This document shows positions 60,561-64,000 of a DNA stretch of 64,000 nucleotides, piece after piece (positions within the stretch are counted from its first letter, which is position 1; each line of letters opens with the position of its first letter). This DNA comes from Aphrophora alni (lineage: Eukaryota > Arthropoda > Insecta > Hemiptera > Aphrophoridae), in assembly GCA_963513935.1 (NCBI GenBank), contig OY740777.1, positions 11,333,092 through 11,397,091 of the forward strand. The letters run 5' to 3'. The position numbers and the translations under genes were made by a program. The notes under the pieces are model-generated. The model was not told where the DNA came from. It saw only the letters and a list, made by a program, of their open reading frames with translations, and did not search any database.

Positions 60561-60953
60561 GGCTAAGTATAATGTGTTCTTAGATTTGGTAATATGTCTG
60601 CATTTTTTTTTCTGTCTTGATTATCTTTTCCCTCCCTCCCAACAAACAACGGTCACAACTTAATTTCATAGAAATTAAGTAAAAATAAGTTTTTCATATA
60701 GAACAGTTCTGCATACCGCGTATTAAATTAAAAGATCAATTTTGATTTGTGAGGTTATTTTAACCGTATTTCAAAAAAAATTTCCCGACAAAATCTACTT
60801 TACAGATAAATATAATGCTTCTTTTTCCTAATATTTCCTAGGACAGACAAGTAATGAGATATTTATTACGTGATTAAATTTGTTCAATGGTAATTTCTTT
60901 TGTGAGTTGTCGATACTAACCATGTATTCAATGTTGTGTTGAACATAGCTAGC

Positions 60954-60985
60954 CTGAAGATGTCACCTGTGAGTATAGGAAACAT
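60954..60985 (+). ncRNA. Hammerhead-like motif (eroded)
   Basis: CTGAAGA, one extra T, a weakly paired 16-nt segment, then GAAACATGAC. Core and GAAAC are intact; the stem is degenerate. Confidence 0.35.
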
Positions 60986-61489
60986 GACACTATAAATAGA
61001 TAAAAACATAACGACAACTGATATCGACAGAATATAATTATAAGTTATATATTTAGTAATTATATAATTTAGAAATTTGATTTTTGTGATTGTAAAAAAT
61101 TGCAGGAAAAATTACGATTTTCTGAATTGTCTCACTATAAATTCTCTTAACAAAGCAACCGTAAGGAAATAAAATGCTTATATACCAGTAACGATTTTTG
61201 TAACTTCTTCCAGATTATATTTTCCCCAAAGATGATTTTATATCAATTATAATCTTGGACAGGTTGATTGGCGGTTGGCATGGAGCACGCTTTTGCGAAA
61301 TACATTATCATTTTCACGAGCCGCTCTTTGTCAAATGCTCTAACAATGTTGCAATTTACTAAAAGCCAATTAGAACCATATTTTGCAACAAAGGCAGAGC
61401 GTCAAAGAAAGCTTGAAGTGATAACCGAAAAACAAAATTTATTTAAATATTTAAACGTTGTAATAACTCAATGAAAGAAAATTTCCCAA

Positions 61490-61800
61490 AAACACTATAT
61501 TCCAAGTTAAACATTTTAAGTGGTTGCAATTTTGAAAATATACAATTAAAGTAGTTGTTTTTGTATACGTATAAAACGTAACATACACAATGTGGACTTA
61601 ATCTGAACTTAATAATGTATATATTTTCAAACTTATGTATTCAAAAAATATGTTTTTATTTTATTTTTTTAATTACAAAATGGTTTGAACTAAACATATC
61701 AAATCGATTTTGAACTTAGTTTTAAATGTGCTTTTTTTCTTTATATTTATCAATAAAACAAGTCCTGAAAGTTTCTCCATTTTCCTGAATCACCCTGTAT
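61490..61800 (+). mobile_element. Family B repeat fragment
   Basis: Ends in TGAATCACCCTGTATATAT at about 61785-61803, the family terminus. The upstream part is AT-rich with an ACAAAATGG block at 61676. Confidence 0.4.
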
Positions 61801-62160
61801 ATATCTCATTTCTGGATGTCATCATTACTTAATGACTCATCATTTTCATTGTTTTCTCTATTTACTATCATTTTAGTATTGCATTTGTAATATAGACTAC
61901 CAACATTGTAATTGTAATATTATTGTATTTCATCTTTTAATAAATTCATATTTTCTAATTATCGTTTTTATACAACACAATATTTATCATGTAACATGTA
62001 ACATTATTGGATTTTGTAAATTACTGCATATTATCATTATTTTTATTCTTTCATTTTAAACTTCCATTGCAATATATTTACATCCCAGGCACATATTTAG
62101 GTTACAACTACTTGTTATTCTTCTAAGTTACTTCTATATCCTTATTTGTGGACCTACCTG

Positions 62161-62170
62161 CCCCCCCCCC
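62161..62170. repeat. Poly(C) tract
   Basis: Ten consecutive C residues. Confidence 0.85.
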
Positions 62171-62238
62171 AAGTCCTTTAGTTTATTAAAGGATTAATAA
62201 AGCAATAACGCTTATGTTTCAAAATTATTTTTAAAATG

Positions 62239-62275
62239 AGCTACAATTGTTTCGCCTTGTGGAATCATCGGGCAA
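62239..62275 (-). ncRNA. Hammerhead-like motif
   Basis: Minus strand: CCGATGA, one extra T, a very short stem (CC/GG), then GAAAC running into the palindrome ACAATTGT and a GTA triplet, followed by GCTC. The TGTAGCT junction is shared with the 31.05 kb copy, and the CCGATGA core is shared with the 55.7 kb copy. Confidence 0.45.
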
Positions 62276-62590
62276 CTGATAATTAACAGGTATTGACAAC
62301 TATTTATACATACATAAGTAAAAGGAATGTGAAATCGGGAAAGGTAGGTTGAATGACCTAGCAGGTTGATGAACAATTTCCTAAATGTTGATTATATTTT
62401 TAATATAGTTTGTAAATGACCTGTACAGCTTACAATCTTACTTATTGTGAGTTATAACAGAGTGACTTATTTAACTAGAATGAAATCATTTTTAAATATG
62501 TGACAATATTTTTTGTCTACAGTTGTTAACAAAGTGGCATTTTGTTAATTTAAATTCGTTTGCAAAACCGCTGATTTCTCAACAGTTTCA

Positions 62591-62626
62591 CTTTGCCCAC
62601 TACTTTGCACACTACTTTGTTCACTC
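62591..62626. repeat. 12-bp tandem repeat, 3 copies
   Basis: CTTTGCCCACTA, CTTTGCACACTA and CTTTGTTCACTC in tandem. Part of a 72-codon open frame that is probably not a gene. The CTTTGCTCACT word recurs in the MITE ends at 63.1 kb, so the array may derive from those ends. Confidence 0.85.
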
Positions 62627-63023
62627 CGAATGGCAACCGAACAAAACGAAATTTAGGTTAAGTTTATATGAATTGATTTATAATATACAGGAAATGTCCC
62701 GTATGTATGTTAGATTAATTCTTACATGTAAAATAACATAAATAAACAACAAAACAACGTTTTAAAGTTGAAAAAGGAAGTAATTATTCATAAAGATGAT
62801 TGACAGTGTATGTATACGGAGAGTATTTTTCGTTGACGAGTTTTGAAGTTGGCAATCCCGTTTCCTCAACAATACACCTAAGTAATTTGTAATATTCATA
62901 AATAACCTCAGTTTTGACGTGAGGTTGAACACTATTGTATTAAATTAATGTTTTATTAAATTGTGTTACTGCTGAAGTATGTGTTTCATTTGTCACAAAA
63001 TAACAACTGTAGACAAAGTATAA

Positions 63024-63145
63024 TGTGCAATTCGTGAGCAAAGTGTCTTTTTTAAACTCGATAAAATTGACGCACTCGGCAAGCCTCGTGCGTCTACATT
63101 TTTCTCTCGTTTAAAAAAGTGCCACTTTGCTCACTAGTTGCACAA
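63024..63145. mobile_element. Hairpin MITE, 122 bp
   Basis: About 37-bp inverted ends (starting TGTGCAATTCGTGAGCAAAG; ending TTGCTCACTAGTTGCACA) enclose a second perfect hairpin GACGCAC/GTGCGTC. The ends are about 85% complementary, with one small indel. No target duplication is clear. Non-autonomous DNA element of unknown superfamily. Confidence 0.75.
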
Positions 63146-63164
63146 ATAACTATTTACCCTCAGC

Positions 63165-63290
63165 CGTTAAAAACTTTTAAAGCGTCAGTATCGTTAGAGA
63201 ACAAGAGTTGATCAAGAGACACTTCATAGAAAAGATGGAAGAGATCCAAGACTACATCAAACAAGATATTGCCACGCAAGTATGAGGTAA
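63165..63290 (+). repeat. Family A dispersed repeat, copy 7
   Basis: GCGTCAGTATCGTTAGAGAA, CAAGAGTTGATCAAGAGACA, CTTCATAGAAAAGATGG and AAGACTACATCAAA in family order. It begins only 20 bp after the MITE. Confidence 0.7.
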
Positions 63291-63950
63291 ATTGCGAATT
63301 ATTGCTATTATTATTTCAACTTTGTATACACTAAATTTAAATCTAATTTAATTTTAAATTGTACACGAGATAAAACTGGCCATGTATGAGGCAGAAACAC
63401 TACCAGCTGTATTTTGTTTTCCGATAAGATCCCGTAAAGGTTCAGTTTAATGTATGCAGGAAGATTGTTGTATGTTTTCGAAACACTCCTAAACTGACAT
63501 TACGAGAATCCTGTCATTTCAGATTTATGTTGCACACTTTTATAATACCTCTATATATCGCGTGAATCGCCAACAACTGCTATAAATTATACCTTAAGCT
63601 GGTACCCAATGGATTATCGTTTTTATCACAAGATTTCAGAAATGTTATACGCGAATAATAAATGTGCTATGTGTGTTAAACAAACAAGAAACGTTGGAAA
63701 TAAATCAATAGCGGGCGAAGTTTTACCTGGTGTGTGTTTTAATGAAGGAAGGATTTCATGTTTTAATTAGAATTTTTTAACTTCTTCATTCGGAGAATAT
63801 ATTCCGGAAGGATACAAGTTTTGAGGTTAGAATGAACATGTTTCGATGAATTATTGTTACATTCCACTTGGGGATATATATTAAACAGAGAATTTTGTGT
63901 TGTCTTCTTATTCTTTGGTCTGTTTATACACGATTTTCATAAATACTAAA
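63291..63950. other. AT-rich noncoding stretch
   Basis: No recognisable feature; a slightly GC-richer piece at 63370-63440 has no open frame. Confidence 0.45.
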
Positions 63951-63968
63951 TGTCTGTCTGTCTGTCTG
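63951..63968. repeat. (TGTC)n short microsatellite
   Basis: About 4.5 TGTC units near the right edge. Confidence 0.85.
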
Positions 63969-64000
63969 ATCAAATGATCACCAAATCCCCTAAGTATCTT

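Overview
The window looks like a gene-poor stretch of an animal nuclear genome, most likely an insect and possibly a hemipteran (inference). Reasons: it is strongly AT-rich (roughly 70%); it has no compact bacterial-style ORFs; it carries interstitial TTAGG pentamers, the usual arthropod telomere unit; and it is dense with microsatellites and old dispersed repeats. Almost every ORF is short and falls in repeats or AT-rich noncoding DNA. No complete protein-coding gene, rRNA, tRNA or CRISPR array could be supported.

Possible gene parts. (1) A likely 3'-terminal exon on the minus strand at 18361-18503, behind a textbook polypyrimidine/CAG acceptor, followed by a repeat-poor AT-rich tract to about 13.9 kb that could be a long 3' UTR. 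(2) A weaker candidate first coding exon on the minus strand at about 42666-42862, resembling the N-terminus of Mpv17/PMP22-type membrane proteins. Two LINE remnants are readable: an RT C-terminal piece at 11448-11625 (+) and a partly duplicated RNase H piece at about 22950-23790 (+), both of the R1/I type.

Repeat landscape. Several families recur: family A (centred on GAACAAGAGTTG, 7 copies), family B (foldback elements ending in CACCCTGTAT-like sequence), family C (ATTGGTCGCCAT type), family E (54.8-56.1 kb, with near-perfect hairpins and one minus copy near 1.6 kb), and various inverted-repeat MITE-like units. There are also minisatellites: an 18-bp array of about 0.9 kb at 29.2-30.1 kb, a 53-bp array at 30.4 kb, and a palindromic ~30-bp array at 58.4-58.7 kb.

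Most interesting signal. At least nine dispersed copies share a hammerhead-ribozyme-like layout: CTGANGA (or a variant), one extra base, a hairpin whose sequence differs between copies but stays paired, then GAAA, then a short palindrome. Several are followed by a tail like TTGTGTTTTATT. One copy (31010-31197) sits in a 188-bp insertion with an 11-bp target-site duplication and 21-bp inverted ends; another (55701-55743) pairs in all three helices. This fits small non-autonomous retroelements related to Penelope-like elements or retrozymes. The constant extra base between core and stem II is unusual and may be a variant form.
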